In this document: positions 1 through 6,012 of the stretch, one piece after another | Position numbering within the stretch: the first letter of the stretch is position 1 | Layout of the letters: each line of letters starts with the position of its first letter | NCBI GenBank assembly: GCA_029863665.1 | Contig: JAOTUX010000048.1 | Location: 1 to 7,104, forward strand | Direction: 5' to 3' | From: Candidatus Nitrosopumilus sp. | GTDB taxonomy: Archaea; Thermoproteota; Nitrososphaeria; Nitrososphaerales; Nitrosopumilaceae | Length of the DNA stretch: 7,104 bases | The notes under the pieces: generated by a model | The model's database searches: none | What the model was told of the DNA's origin: nothing | The model's input: only the letters and a program-made list of their open reading frames with translations | Translations under genes and position numbers: made by a program

Positions 1-141
1 AGTACCTTTTGGTTTGGTTGTCTCAGCTGGCTTTGTTTCTGCTGGTTTTACCTCTGCTGGTTTATCGCCAAATCCTTTTGGTAGAGTACCTTTTGGTTTG
101 GTTGTCTCAGCTGGCTTTGTTTCTGCTGGTTTTACCTCTGC
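1..141. repeat. 84-bp tandem repeat inside the coding region
   Basis: Bases 1-57 and 85-141 are identical, giving a repeat period of 84 bp (28 codons). The similarity runs on to about 63/147 with one mismatch. The rest of the second unit diverges where the repeat meets the N-terminal coiled-coil region. The identity includes synonymous positions, which points to recent duplication or slippage rather than protein-level selection alone. More copies may lie to the left of the window. Confidence 0.9.
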
Positions 142-255
142 AGGTTTTGGAGCAGGTTTGGTTTCTAACTGAGTAGAAAGTTTTGATAGTTTTTCTTCTA
201 ATTCGGCAATCTTGACTTCAAGATCTTTTTTTGTTTGCTTTTTAGCAGCTGCCAT
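1..255 (-). CDS. Lys/Pro/Ala-rich repeat protein, N-terminal part (partial at left edge)
   Basis: The reading frame starts with ATG at 255 and stays open for 85 codons to the window edge, so the C-terminus is not seen. Residues 1-10 are basic (MAAAKKQTKK). Residues about 11-31 have charged/hydrophobic spacing typical of a short coiled coil (LEVKIAELEEKLSKLSTQLE). From about residue 33 the protein is low-complexity, built of Lys-Pro-Ala-Glu-Thr repeats with KPKGTLPKGFGDK spacers of 28 residues period. There is no signal peptide or membrane segment, so it is probably cytoplasmic. A divergent gene starts at 355 on the other strand, and an AAATATAG box at 284-291 could drive this gene. The family was not recognised. 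The basic, extended composition would fit a nucleic-acid-associated or linker-rich protein, but that is a guess. Confidence is good that it is translated, because the repeat keeps frame and the start is clear; function is unknown. Confidence 0.72.
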   Translation of the reverse strand, partial: MAAAKKQTKKDLEVKIAELEEKLSKLSTQLETKPAPKPAEVKPAETKPAETTKPKGTLPKGFGDKPAEVKPAETKPAETTKPKGT

Positions 256-283
256 TAATCTGGATGGGTAGTCCGGGGTTTAT

Positions 284-291
284 CTATATTT
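284..291 (-). promoter_or_regulatory. TATA-like box for the minus-strand repeat protein
   Basis: AAATATAG on the minus strand is centred about 32 nt before the ATG at 255. A start site about 26 nt downstream of the box would leave a leader of only about 6 nt. It faces away from the box at 324-331, so the 99-bp gap holds two divergent promoters. Inferred from spacing only. Confidence 0.4.
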
Positions 292-323
292 GGGTTGATT
301 ATTACAAAGTATACCTGATCAAG

Positions 324-331
324 TTTTATAT
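324..331 (+). promoter_or_regulatory. TATA box for the small Cys-rich protein gene
   Basis: TTTTATAT is centred about 27 nt before the ATG at 355, the spacing expected when an archaeal transcript begins at or next to the start codon. No Shine-Dalgarno motif precedes the ATG, which fits leaderless translation. Confidence 0.55.
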
Positions 332-354
332 GCATAAATGCCATACCAATTACA

Positions 355-729
355 ATGGATGATTTTGAGAAAGAATATCCTGAATTTGATTGGAAGAATA
401 CTCCAGCATACAAGCATCCAGGAGGTAAGGATTGCCCATGCCCAAAACACGAATACATTAGAGAACAGATTAACTTTACAAAGCAAGTAAATGAAAAAGG
501 CAAAGAACCATCCAAAGTCACATTGAAATTCTGTCCGGATCATTACAGAGTATACATGGATGAGGTAATTCCTGCAATGCCATTAAAATATAAAATTCTG
601 ACAAAAATTGCACTAAAACTTGGAGCGATTCAAGTAGAGCAGTTAAAGTACATGGAATCAGAATTATGCTTTTATTGTAAATTTGGATCTGGCGGTCATG
701 ACAAAAAGAACGAGCTTCCACCAATGTAG
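355..729 (+). CDS. Small Cys-containing protein of unknown function, possible zinc binder
   Basis: This is a 124-residue protein with no signal peptide or obvious membrane span. The family was not recognised by name, though it has the look of a conserved thaumarchaeal hypothetical protein. Cysteines sit in three places: C27 and C29 (DCPCPKH), C60 with H63 (KFCPDH), and C105 and C108 (ELCFYCKF), with another His at 115. Six Cys, paired as CxC and CxxC, plus nearby His in so short a protein suggest a structural metal site, probably zinc; this is inference. The N-terminus is acidic and aromatic (EKEYPEFDW). The ATG at 355 is chosen because a good TATA box lies 27 nt upstream. It stands alone, divergent from the repeat protein and 206 nt ahead of the UbiD gene, which has its own promoter. 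Base composition matches the neighbours. Confidence 0.8.
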   Translation: MDDFEKEYPEFDWKNTPAYKHPGGKDCPCPKHEYIREQINFTKQVNEKGKEPSKVTLKFCPDHYRVYMDEVIPAMPLKYKILTKIALKLGAIQVEQLKYMESELCFYCKFGSGGHDKKNELPPM

Positions 730-856
730 ATAATTGAGTTTTGTAAATTTCTGAAAATTTTAAAATATCATATTTCAACATAGAATAGATATTAAGATTC
801 AAGTCCTGTAACATCATTCTGAGTACATATGAATCAATTTTATTTTGAGATAGTAA

Positions 857-877
857 TTAGATAATTGTTAGATAATT
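857..877. repeat. Two TTAGATAATT direct repeats, 11 bp apart
   Basis: TTAGATAATT occurs at 857-866 and 868-877, one helical turn apart, about 30 bp upstream of the TATA-like box of the UbiD gene. The arrangement would suit a protein binding one face of the DNA, but the region is very AT-rich and chance is a serious alternative. The rest of the 730-935 gap shows only AT-rich sequence, with T runs after 729 that could serve as a terminator. Confidence 0.25.
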
Positions 878-906
878 TTAAAAAAAATTCTGTAAATCCA
901 GTTAAG

Positions 907-913
907 CTTATAC
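907..913 (+). promoter_or_regulatory. TATA-like box for the UbiD-family gene
   Basis: CTTATAC is centred 26 nt before the ATG at 936. There is no Shine-Dalgarno motif in between, so a leaderless or near-leaderless transcript is expected. Confidence 0.45.
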
Positions 914-935
914 TTGAACAAACATCAGAGTCACT

Positions 936-2378
936 ATGCCAATACAAGACATTCATGAATTCATTACGGAACTTGAGAAAAATGGAGAGTTAAAGAGAGT
1001 CAAAATAGAAGTGGATTCCAATTTAGAAATTGCAGAAATTATGAGAAGGGAAATGTATTCTAATGGACCTGCAATTCTTTTTGAGAATGTAAAAGGATAT
1101 GATATGCCAGTTTTAGGAAACGCGTTTGGGTCAATGAAAAGATTAGAGATAGGACTTGAGATGATTGATTTTACTGAAATAGGTCAACGTATTGTAGATA
1201 TGACCAAAATGGATGTGCCATCAGGTTTTCTAAACAAAATAAAAAAACTTCCAGAATTATCAAAAATGACTGCATCGTTTCCAAAGGCAGAAACAAGTGG
1301 ACCAGTAACTGAAATTACATCAAATAATGCATCTTTTGAGGATTTGCCAATTCTAAAATCATGGCCAAATGATTCAGGGAAATTCATCACTTTAGGATTA
1401 GTAGCTACAAAACACCCAGAAACAAGAGTAAGAAATCTAGGAGTGTATAGAATGCAGATTATAGATAAAACTCATGCATTAATGCACTGGCAAAAACACA
1501 AGAGAGGCGCTCATCACGGAGATATTTCAAAAGATAAAGGAGAAAAAATTCCAACTGCAATAATTATAGGTGGAGAACCTGCAACAGTATTTTCTTCAAT
1601 TGCTCCAGTCCCAGAAGGATTGGACAAATACTTGTTTGCAGGAATTACAAGAAAAGAAGGAATCAAAACAGTAAAATGCAAAACAATAGATTTAGACGTT
1701 CCTGCAAATGCAGAGATTGTTTTAGAAGGATATGTAGATCCTGAAGACATCAGGGATGAAGGGCCGTTTGGAGATCATACAGGGTACTATACACCAGTTG
1801 AGCCATATCCAACATTTACACTTACAGGAATAATGAGAAGAAAAGATCCAATTTATGTTACAACAGTTGTAGGAAAACCAATTCTAGAGGATGCATATAT
1901 TGGAAAAGTTATCGAACGATCATTTTTGCCATTAATTCGAATGTTCCATCCAGAAGTAGTAGATTTTAGCATGCCAGCGGCAGGATGGTTTCAAGGATTT
2001 GCAATTATTTCAATTAAAAAGAGGTACCCAGGACAAGCAAAGAAAGTAATGATGGGATTATGGGGAATGGGGCAATTATCACTAACAAAGATGTTTGTAT
2101 TAGTAGATGAAGACATAAACGTACATGACATTAACGACGTCATTTGGGCAATCACCACCAGAGCAGATGCAGCAAGAGATACTACAATTATCAATCACAC
2201 ACCAACAGATACTCTTGATCCTGCATCACCACTTGTTAATCTAGGTTCCAAGATGGGAATTGACGCAACTCAAAAAACAAGAGAAGAGGGATATAATAGA
2301 GAAATCCAACAGCAAGTAAAAGTTGACGATGAAACAAAAAACCTAGTTGATTCTAAATGGTCAGACTATGATTTATGA
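936..2378 (+). CDS. UbiD-family prenylated-FMN decarboxylase, probably menaquinone biosynthesis
   Basis: At 480 residues it has full UbiD length and similarity end to end. UbiD enzymes remove a carboxyl group from aromatic or unsaturated acids using prenylated FMN made by a UbiX partner, which is not in this window. Visible family motifs are NLGVYR at 167-172 (Asn and the catalytic Arg), HKRGAHH at 188-194, EGPFGDHTGYY at 275-285 (catalytic Glu275 with Asp280), KKVMMGLWG at 369-377, DVIWAITTRADAARDT at 401-416 and GSKMGIDAT at 437-445. The close pairing with an mqnC-type gene on the opposite strand suggests it decarboxylates a naphthoate intermediate of the futalosine menaquinone pathway; a different aromatic acid remains possible. 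An oddity is Lys231, where family alignment from memory puts a metal-binding Glu (SEY in E. coli UbiD, DKY here). Its own TATA-like box lies 26 nt before the ATG. Its last 6 bases overlap the 3' end of the convergent gene. Confidence 0.9.
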   Translation: MPIQDIHEFITELEKNGELKRVKIEVDSNLEIAEIMRREMYSNGPAILFENVKGYDMPVLGNAFGSMKRLEIGLEMIDFTEIGQRIVDMTKMDVPSGFLNKIKKLPELSKMTASFPKAETSGPVTEITSNNASFEDLPILKSWPNDSGKFITLGLVATKHPETRVRNLGVYRMQIIDKTHALMHWQKHKRGAHHGDISKDKGEKIPTAIIIGGEPATVFSSIAPVPEGLDKYLFAGITRKEGIKTVKCKTIDLDVPANAEIVLEGYVDPEDIRDEGPFGDHTGYYTPVEPYPTFTLTGIMRRKDPIYVTTVVGKPILEDAYIGKVIERSFLPLIRMFHPEVVDFSMPAAGWFQGFAIISIKKRYPGQAKKVMMGLWGMGQLSLTKMFVLVDEDINVHDINDVIWAITTRADAARDTTIINHTPTDTLDPASPLVNLGSKMGIDATQKTREEGYNREIQQQVKVDDETKNLVDSKWSDYDL

Positions 2379-3491
2379 TACAGAAATAGGATTATAGAAA
2401 TTATCTCTTTCTTCTACTTGATAACCAATTTGATGAATGGCATCAGTGATTATTTTATCAGTTAGTTCAGTTGAACGTGCACCAGTACATGAAACAACTT
2501 CTTCTCCAATAAGAGTTCCACCAAAATCATCAGCACCATATTGTAAAGCAAGTTGAGCCATACCAATCCCATTTGTTAACCAAGAGGATTGAATGTGAGG
2601 AATCAAACCATCTAAGACCAATCTGGAGATTGCAATCATCTTCAATAGTTGAATCCCACCAGTTCCATATTCTACCAAACCTTCTTCATGCATCAAAGTG
2701 TTATTTGGTTCAAAATTCCATGGAATAAATGCCATGAAGCCCTTTGTTTTTTCTTGCAGTTTTACAATTTTAAAAAAGTGCTCCACAATATCATGTTTGT
2801 TTTCTACGTGACCGTACATCATAGTTGCAGAAGCTGGAAGTCCAAGGGAATGAGCCTCATCCATAATTCGAATCCAATCAGAACTAGAAATTTTCTTAGG
2901 ACTGATTACATCTTTGACTGAATCAACTAATATTTCAGCTCCGGCTCCAGGAATAGATTGCAAGCCAGCATCTTTTAATCGAGATAAAATTTCTTTTGTG
3001 GATGATTTTTCAACTCGTGCAATCATGTCAATTTCAGATGTGGATAATCCATGAACTCCAACTTTTGGGAATTTCTCTCGGATCATCTTAAAGGCATCTT
3101 CATAGTATTCTATCTTCAGATTGGGATTATGTCCACCTTGAATCAAAACTTGACGGATCTTAAACATGTCTGATGCAGCCTTTACTCTAGATTCAATTTG
3201 ATCAAGAGTCAAAGTGTAAGAGTCTTCAGCTCCAGGAGATCTATAAAATGCACAAAACTTGCAATCAGTAATACAGACGTTGGTGTAATTTAAAATGATA
3301 TTATTTACAAAGGATACTTTTTTACCAAATTGCTTTCTAGTCAAATACCCAGCAACTAATCCCATCAAATGAACATCATCAGACTCTAATAGTCTCATAC
3401 AATCTTCAGGCCCAGGCCTTTGACCTTTAAGGGAATTTTCTAAAATGTCTTTGATGTTACTCTTTTGTATCTGCTCAGTAGTTTGACTCAA
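2373..3491 (-). CDS. mqnC: MqnC-type radical SAM enzyme (cyclic dehypoxanthinylfutalosine synthase)
   Basis: This 372-residue protein belongs to the MqnC/MqnE/CofG/CofH radical SAM group. MqnC closes the ring of dehypoxanthine futalosine during menaquinone synthesis from chorismate. The 4Fe-4S cluster motif CxxxCxxC is C73, C77 and C80 (CITDCKFC), followed by QGGHNP at 118-123. The reading favours MqnC over CofH because of PGAGAEILVD (181-190), SPKKISSSDW (197-206), GFMAFIPWNFEPNNT (251-265), SWLTNG (303-308) and GADDFGGT (319-326); CofH usually has a different tail around these sites. The start is TTG at 3491: an in-frame stop lies just upstream, the first internal Met is residue 32, and a TATA-like box sits 27 nt before the TTG. 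It converges on the UbiD gene, and its TAA lies inside that gene's last codons. A CofH-like role in F420 synthesis is the main alternative. Confidence 0.87.
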   Translation of the reverse strand: MSQTTEQIQKSNIKDILENSLKGQRPGPEDCMRLLESDDVHLMGLVAGYLTRKQFGKKVSFVNNIILNYTNVCITDCKFCAFYRSPGAEDSYTLTLDQIESRVKAASDMFKIRQVLIQGGHNPNLKIEYYEDAFKMIREKFPKVGVHGLSTSEIDMIARVEKSSTKEILSRLKDAGLQSIPGAGAEILVDSVKDVISPKKISSSDWIRIMDEAHSLGLPASATMMYGHVENKHDIVEHFFKIVKLQEKTKGFMAFIPWNFEPNNTLMHEEGLVEYGTGGIQLLKMIAISRLVLDGLIPHIQSSWLTNGIGMAQLALQYGADDFGGTLIGEEVVSCTGARSTELTDKIITDAIHQIGYQVEERDNFYNPISVS

Positions 3492-3514
3492 TTGTTTTTT
3501 AAGTCTTAGAATTT

Positions 3515-3522
3515 CTATTTAA
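3515..3522 (-). promoter_or_regulatory. TATA-like box for mqnC
   Basis: TTAAATAG on the minus strand is centred about 27 nt before the TTG start codon at 3491. This supports a leaderless transcript beginning at TTG and so supports that unusual start. Confidence 0.5.
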
Positions 3523-3573
3523 TCCTTGATAGGAGTTAAGAATAGGAAATAACATCAAAGTAAGGATATCAAC

Positions 3574-3620
3574 ATAATCATTAGATATGCTGATTATTTT
3601 TTTATAATTTTAGATAATCA
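3574..3620. repeat. Three ATAATCA-type elements around a TATA-like box
   Basis: ATAATCA at 3574-3580, its inverse TGATTAT at 3591-3597, and ATAATCA again at 3614-3620. The first two form a 7-bp inverted repeat with a 10-nt spacer; the last two form one with a 16-nt spacer that encloses a T run and TTTATAAT (3601-3608). This could be an operator around a plus-strand promoter, or a weak hairpin. AT richness makes chance repeats likely. Confidence 0.3.
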
Positions 3621-3653
3621 AACCTAATGTTCTAATGTAACATTTAGTCACTG

Positions 3654-3788
3654 ATGACAAAAAATAGTAAAAGAATCTATGAATATCTAGAAAATTTCCA
3701 AATAAAGACAAGGTCAGGTTAGAATATTGCTATCACAAATATGCACAAAATGGAACTATCATGTATAAAATGTGGTAAAACAAAATAA
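3654..3788 (+). pseudogene. Possible decayed small ORF interrupted by TAG
   Basis: From ATG at 3654 the frame gives 22 residues (MTKNSKRIYEYLENFQIKTR, then SG) before TAG at 3720-3722. The same frame continues to a second ATG at 3741 and reads MHKMELSCIKCGKTK before TAA at 3786-3788. The CIKCGK motif resembles half of a zinc ribbon, a common ending in small archaeal proteins. The common frame suggests one 44-residue gene broken by a stop, two very short peptides, or chance. A TTTATAAT box lies about 50 nt before the first ATG. Weak evidence. Confidence 0.2.
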
Positions 3789-3895
3789 AATCAAGGCGAT
3801 ACAAAATACTTTCAATATAGAGTAGAATTATAATCTAAATTCATTTATCTGCATTGAAGTATCTGTAATTTAAGAATAAACCACAATTCACGTTA

Positions 3896-3903
3896 TTTTT
3901 AAG
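3896..3903 (+). promoter_or_regulatory. TATA-like box for the aroA'-aroB' operon
   Basis: TTTTTAAG is centred about 29 nt before the ATG at 3929, leaving a leader of only a few bases. No Shine-Dalgarno site is close to the start codon. Confidence 0.4.
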
Positions 3904-3928
3904 TAGGGCACAGAAATGAAAACAACTC

Positions 3929-4711
3929 ATGGTATCAGGTAGTCAAATTAGACTTAATAGAATTCTTAGAAAAGGAAGAATGTTATGTATTCCAATGGAT
4001 CATGGGATTTCAAACGGACCTATCGAAGGTCTTGAAAATCCAGCAGATACAATATACAAGTGTGAAGGACATGGCCTCACAAGCGTAATTATCAATAAAG
4101 GAATTCTCAAAACATTACCCAAGCCAACCAAAATTGGCATTTTAGTTCATTTTTCAAGTAGCACTGCATTATCATTATCACCTAATCGCAAGATGTTAAC
4201 TGGTACAGTAAAAGAGGCAGCAGCGATGGGGGCAGATGGAGTTTCATTGCACATCAATATAGGAGGTAAGGAAGAACCAGAAATGCTTGAACAGTTAGGA
4301 ATGACAGCTGATCAATGTCATAAGTGGGGAATGCCACTTTTAGCAATGATGTATCCAAGAGGAGAAAACATCAAAGATCCTCATGATCCAGAAATTGTTG
4401 CACATGTGGCACGAATTGGAGCAGAATGTGGAGCAGATATTGTTAAAACACCATACACAGGAGATGTAGATTCATTTTCAAAGATTGTAAAAAGTACACC
4501 GGTTCCAATTGTTATTGCAGGAGGACCTAAAGCAAAAACAGATTCAGATATTCTTCAAATGACAGAAGACGCCATGACTGCAGGAGCTAAAGGTGTAACA
4601 TATGGTAGAAACATTTTCGCACATAAAACACCTGAAAAAATGGTAGAAGCATTAGCTGAGATTATTTTCAAAAAAGGAACAGCAAAGGAAGCTATGAAGA
4701 AAATTGAGTAA
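3929..4711 (+). CDS. aroA': 2-amino-3,7-dideoxy-D-threo-hept-6-ulosonate (ADH) synthase
   Basis: This 260-residue class I aldolase-fold protein carries out the first step of the archaeal shikimate route: it joins a 6-deoxy-5-ketofructose-1-phosphate-derived unit to aspartate semialdehyde, bypassing DAHP. Motifs are RLNRILRKGRMLCIPMDHG (8-26, with Asp24), GADGVSLHINIGG (101-113), MYPRG (141-145, Tyr142), GADIVKTPYTGD (168-179, Lys173), IVIAGGPK (194-201) and GVTYGRNIF (222-230). Asp24, Tyr142 and Lys173 match Asp33, Tyr153 and the Schiff-base Lys184 of the Methanocaldococcus enzyme MJ0400 in spacing. Length is usual for the family (about 260-273). A related plain fructose-bisphosphate aldolase of the same fold is an alternative, but the next gene is DHQ synthase II, which uses the ADH product, so the call is firm. 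The stop codon overlaps the start of aroB' by 8 nt, showing one operon. Confidence 0.93.
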   Translation: MVSGSQIRLNRILRKGRMLCIPMDHGISNGPIEGLENPADTIYKCEGHGLTSVIINKGILKTLPKPTKIGILVHFSSSTALSLSPNRKMLTGTVKEAAAMGADGVSLHINIGGKEEPEMLEQLGMTADQCHKWGMPLLAMMYPRGENIKDPHDPEIVAHVARIGAECGADIVKTPYTGDVDSFSKIVKSTPVPIVIAGGPKAKTDSDILQMTEDAMTAGAKGVTYGRNIFAHKTPEKMVEALAEIIFKKGTAKEAMKKIE

Positions 4712-5765
4712 GACAAGAGAATTAATAATTTCACCCAAAGTATCCCAGGCACAATTAACCAAATTTCTTCCTCAGTTAGAATCAGAAGGAATCAAGATGA
4801 TTTATCTCGATCCCAAAAAGATTGGCAATAAAAAAACAAAACTGCAAACAATTTTTCCTTCAAATGCTGCAAGTCACATAGTTCTTGAAAAAGAAAGCAT
4901 AACAAAACAAAAGGGTAAAAAAATTGGAAAAAAGTTCCAAGTGTTATCAAATTCAGATATTGAAAACATTCTCACGATTGCAAAAAAAGGACTAGATTTT
5001 GTCATAGTAGAAGTAAAAGACTGGAAAATAATCCCACTAGAAAACATCATAGCAAAACTACACAAAATTCATACTAAGATTTTTGCAATTGCCAGAACAC
5101 CAGAAGAAGTAAGGAAGATGTTTTCAATTTTAGAAGTAGGAGTAGACGGAGTTATTTTCAACACATCATCAATTAACGAAGTAAGAGAGGTAATGGTATA
5201 CCTAGGAACCAAAAGTTTTGACATGAAACCTGCAAAAATTTTGGAGATTAAGGAAGTAGGAGATGGAGAACGAGTTTGTGTAGATACAGCATCAATGCTT
5301 CACAAAGGGGAAGGAATGTTAATTGGCAGCAGATCAAATTTTTTGTTTCTTGTTCATAATGAGTCAGTTGGATCATCATTCACATCACCAAGGCCATTTA
5401 GAGTGAATGCAGGGGCCGTTCATTGTTATACACTATCACCAGATGGTACAACAAGTTATCTTTCAGAAGTAGAAACAGGATCAGAAGTACTAATTCTTAA
5501 CTCCAAAGGAAAAGCAAGAAGAGTAACAGTAGGTAGATCTAAGATAGAAAGAAGACCCATGTTAATGATCAAGGCCTCAGCAGGAGGAGAAATTGGTGGA
5601 ATTATTGCACAAGATGCAGAAACAATCCGCTTTGTAAAACCAAATGGGCAACTAGTATCAGTAACGCATCTAAAAAAAGGAGACATAGTCATGGCACATG
5701 CAAAACCTGCAACAGGTAGACATTTTGGAATGGAAGTTTCAGATGAATATATACTAGAAAAATGA
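4704..5765 (+). CDS. aroB': 3-dehydroquinate synthase II (archaeal type)
   Basis: This 353-residue protein performs the second step of the archaeal route: NAD-dependent oxidative deamination and ring closure of ADH to 3-dehydroquinate. It is unrelated to bacterial AroB. The N-terminal part (1-180) is variable and Lys-rich but includes ILEVGVDGVIFNT (142-154). The C-terminal part is highly characteristic: GMLIGSRSNFLFLVHNES (204-221), RPFRVNAGAVHCY (230-242), YLSEVETGSEVL (252-263), VGRSKIERRPMLMI (276-289 region), QDAETIRF (303-310) and GRHFG (338-342). The start is TTG at 4704 inside the last codons of aroA'; the next possible Met is residue 32, too late for the family's N-terminal strand. 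Only a weak GGAAG (4687-4691) precedes it, so translation is probably coupled to termination of aroA'. A perfect inverted repeat begins 3 nt after the stop. Confidence 0.93.
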   Translation: MSKTRELIISPKVSQAQLTKFLPQLESEGIKMIYLDPKKIGNKKTKLQTIFPSNAASHIVLEKESITKQKGKKIGKKFQVLSNSDIENILTIAKKGLDFVIVEVKDWKIIPLENIIAKLHKIHTKIFAIARTPEEVRKMFSILEVGVDGVIFNTSSINEVREVMVYLGTKSFDMKPAKILEIKEVGDGERVCVDTASMLHKGEGMLIGSRSNFLFLVHNESVGSSFTSPRPFRVNAGAVHCYTLSPDGTTSYLSEVETGSEVLILNSKGKARRVTVGRSKIERRPMLMIKASAGGEIGGIIAQDAETIRFVKPNGQLVSVTHLKKGDIVMAHAKPATGRHFGMEVSDEYILEK

Positions 5766-5767
5766 AA

Positions 5768-5788
5768 TACGTGTAAACTATACACGTA
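5768..5788. terminator. Perfect 8-bp hairpin just after aroB'
   Basis: TACGTGTA (5768-5775), loop AACTA, TACACGTA (5781-5788). It starts 3 nt after the aroB' stop codon and is far less AT-biased than random intergenic sequence. Only a modest T-rich stretch (GTCTTTATT) follows about 15 nt later, so it may be a transcript-end or stabilising hairpin rather than a classical terminator. A palindromic protein-binding site is the other reading. Confidence 0.45.
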
Positions 5789-5907
5789 GTGTTAGAAATC
5801 AGTGTCTTTATTATGGTAAAATTTAGTCAGTGTTGATTCGTTAGATTTTACTCTTGATCGTCAATCTTAGATACATTCGTCAGGCCGTGTGGGTCTTAAT
5901 CAAAGAA

Positions 5908-6012
5908 TTATTGTTCACTTTTAATTTCACATTCTACAAACGAGTTATTACCATACTTATCATAACAAGTGTCATTGTCTTCTCCACCATTCAAGGAACC
6001 GCATAAACTGAT
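5908..6012 (-). pseudogene. Possible C-terminal protein fragment, Cys-containing
   Basis: An open stretch of 34 codons ending in TAA at 5908-5910, in a frame one base off from the integrase-like fragment and overlapping its 3' end. It contains LCGSLNGGEDNDTCYDKYGN and then SFVECEIKSEQ: acidic, glycine-rich, with three Cys. It has no ATG; TTG at 5994 is the only usable start in it. It looks more like the tail of a longer, perhaps secreted, protein than a complete gene, but chance is possible. The family was not recognised. Confidence 0.2.

Larger units (their letters stand above)
3492..3928. other. 437-bp gap between divergent mqnC and aroA'
   Basis: This stretch holds the mqnC promoter at its left end and the aroA' promoter at its right end. 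Between them are a cluster of ATAATCA/TGATTAT elements (3574-3620) around a TTTATAAT box and two tiny ORFs in one frame (3654-3788), each listed separately. From 3789 to about 3890 only AT-rich sequence is seen. No tRNA or recognisable structured RNA was found by eye. Confidence 0.6.

Noticed and set aside
1..144. Repeats taken as a possible CRISPR array
   Set aside because: Only two copies at an 84-bp period, in frame within a protein with no unique spacers; it is a coding tandem repeat.
790..812. GATTCAAGTCC, similar to a tRNA T-loop
   Set aside because: The bases on either side do not pair as a T stem, and no anticodon arm or acceptor stem could be found.
518..817. A 99-codon minus-strand open frame opposite the small Cys protein
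   Set aside because: The plus-strand frame has the better start, promoter and Cys motifs; this one has no domain-like pattern and no TATA box at the right distance.
2373..3491. CofH (F420 synthesis) as the identity of the radical SAM protein
   Set aside because: AFIPWNFEPNNT, SWLTNG and GADDFGGT fit MqnC better, and the adjacent UbiD-family gene suits menaquinone synthesis; kept only as an alternative.
3916..3942. An eight-codon ORF overlapping the aroA' start
   Set aside because: Too short and out of frame; no sign that it acts as a leader peptide.
5456..5785. A 109-codon minus-strand open frame opposite the end of aroB'
   Set aside because: It is antisense to the most conserved part of DHQ synthase II; its composition is a mirror of that gene.
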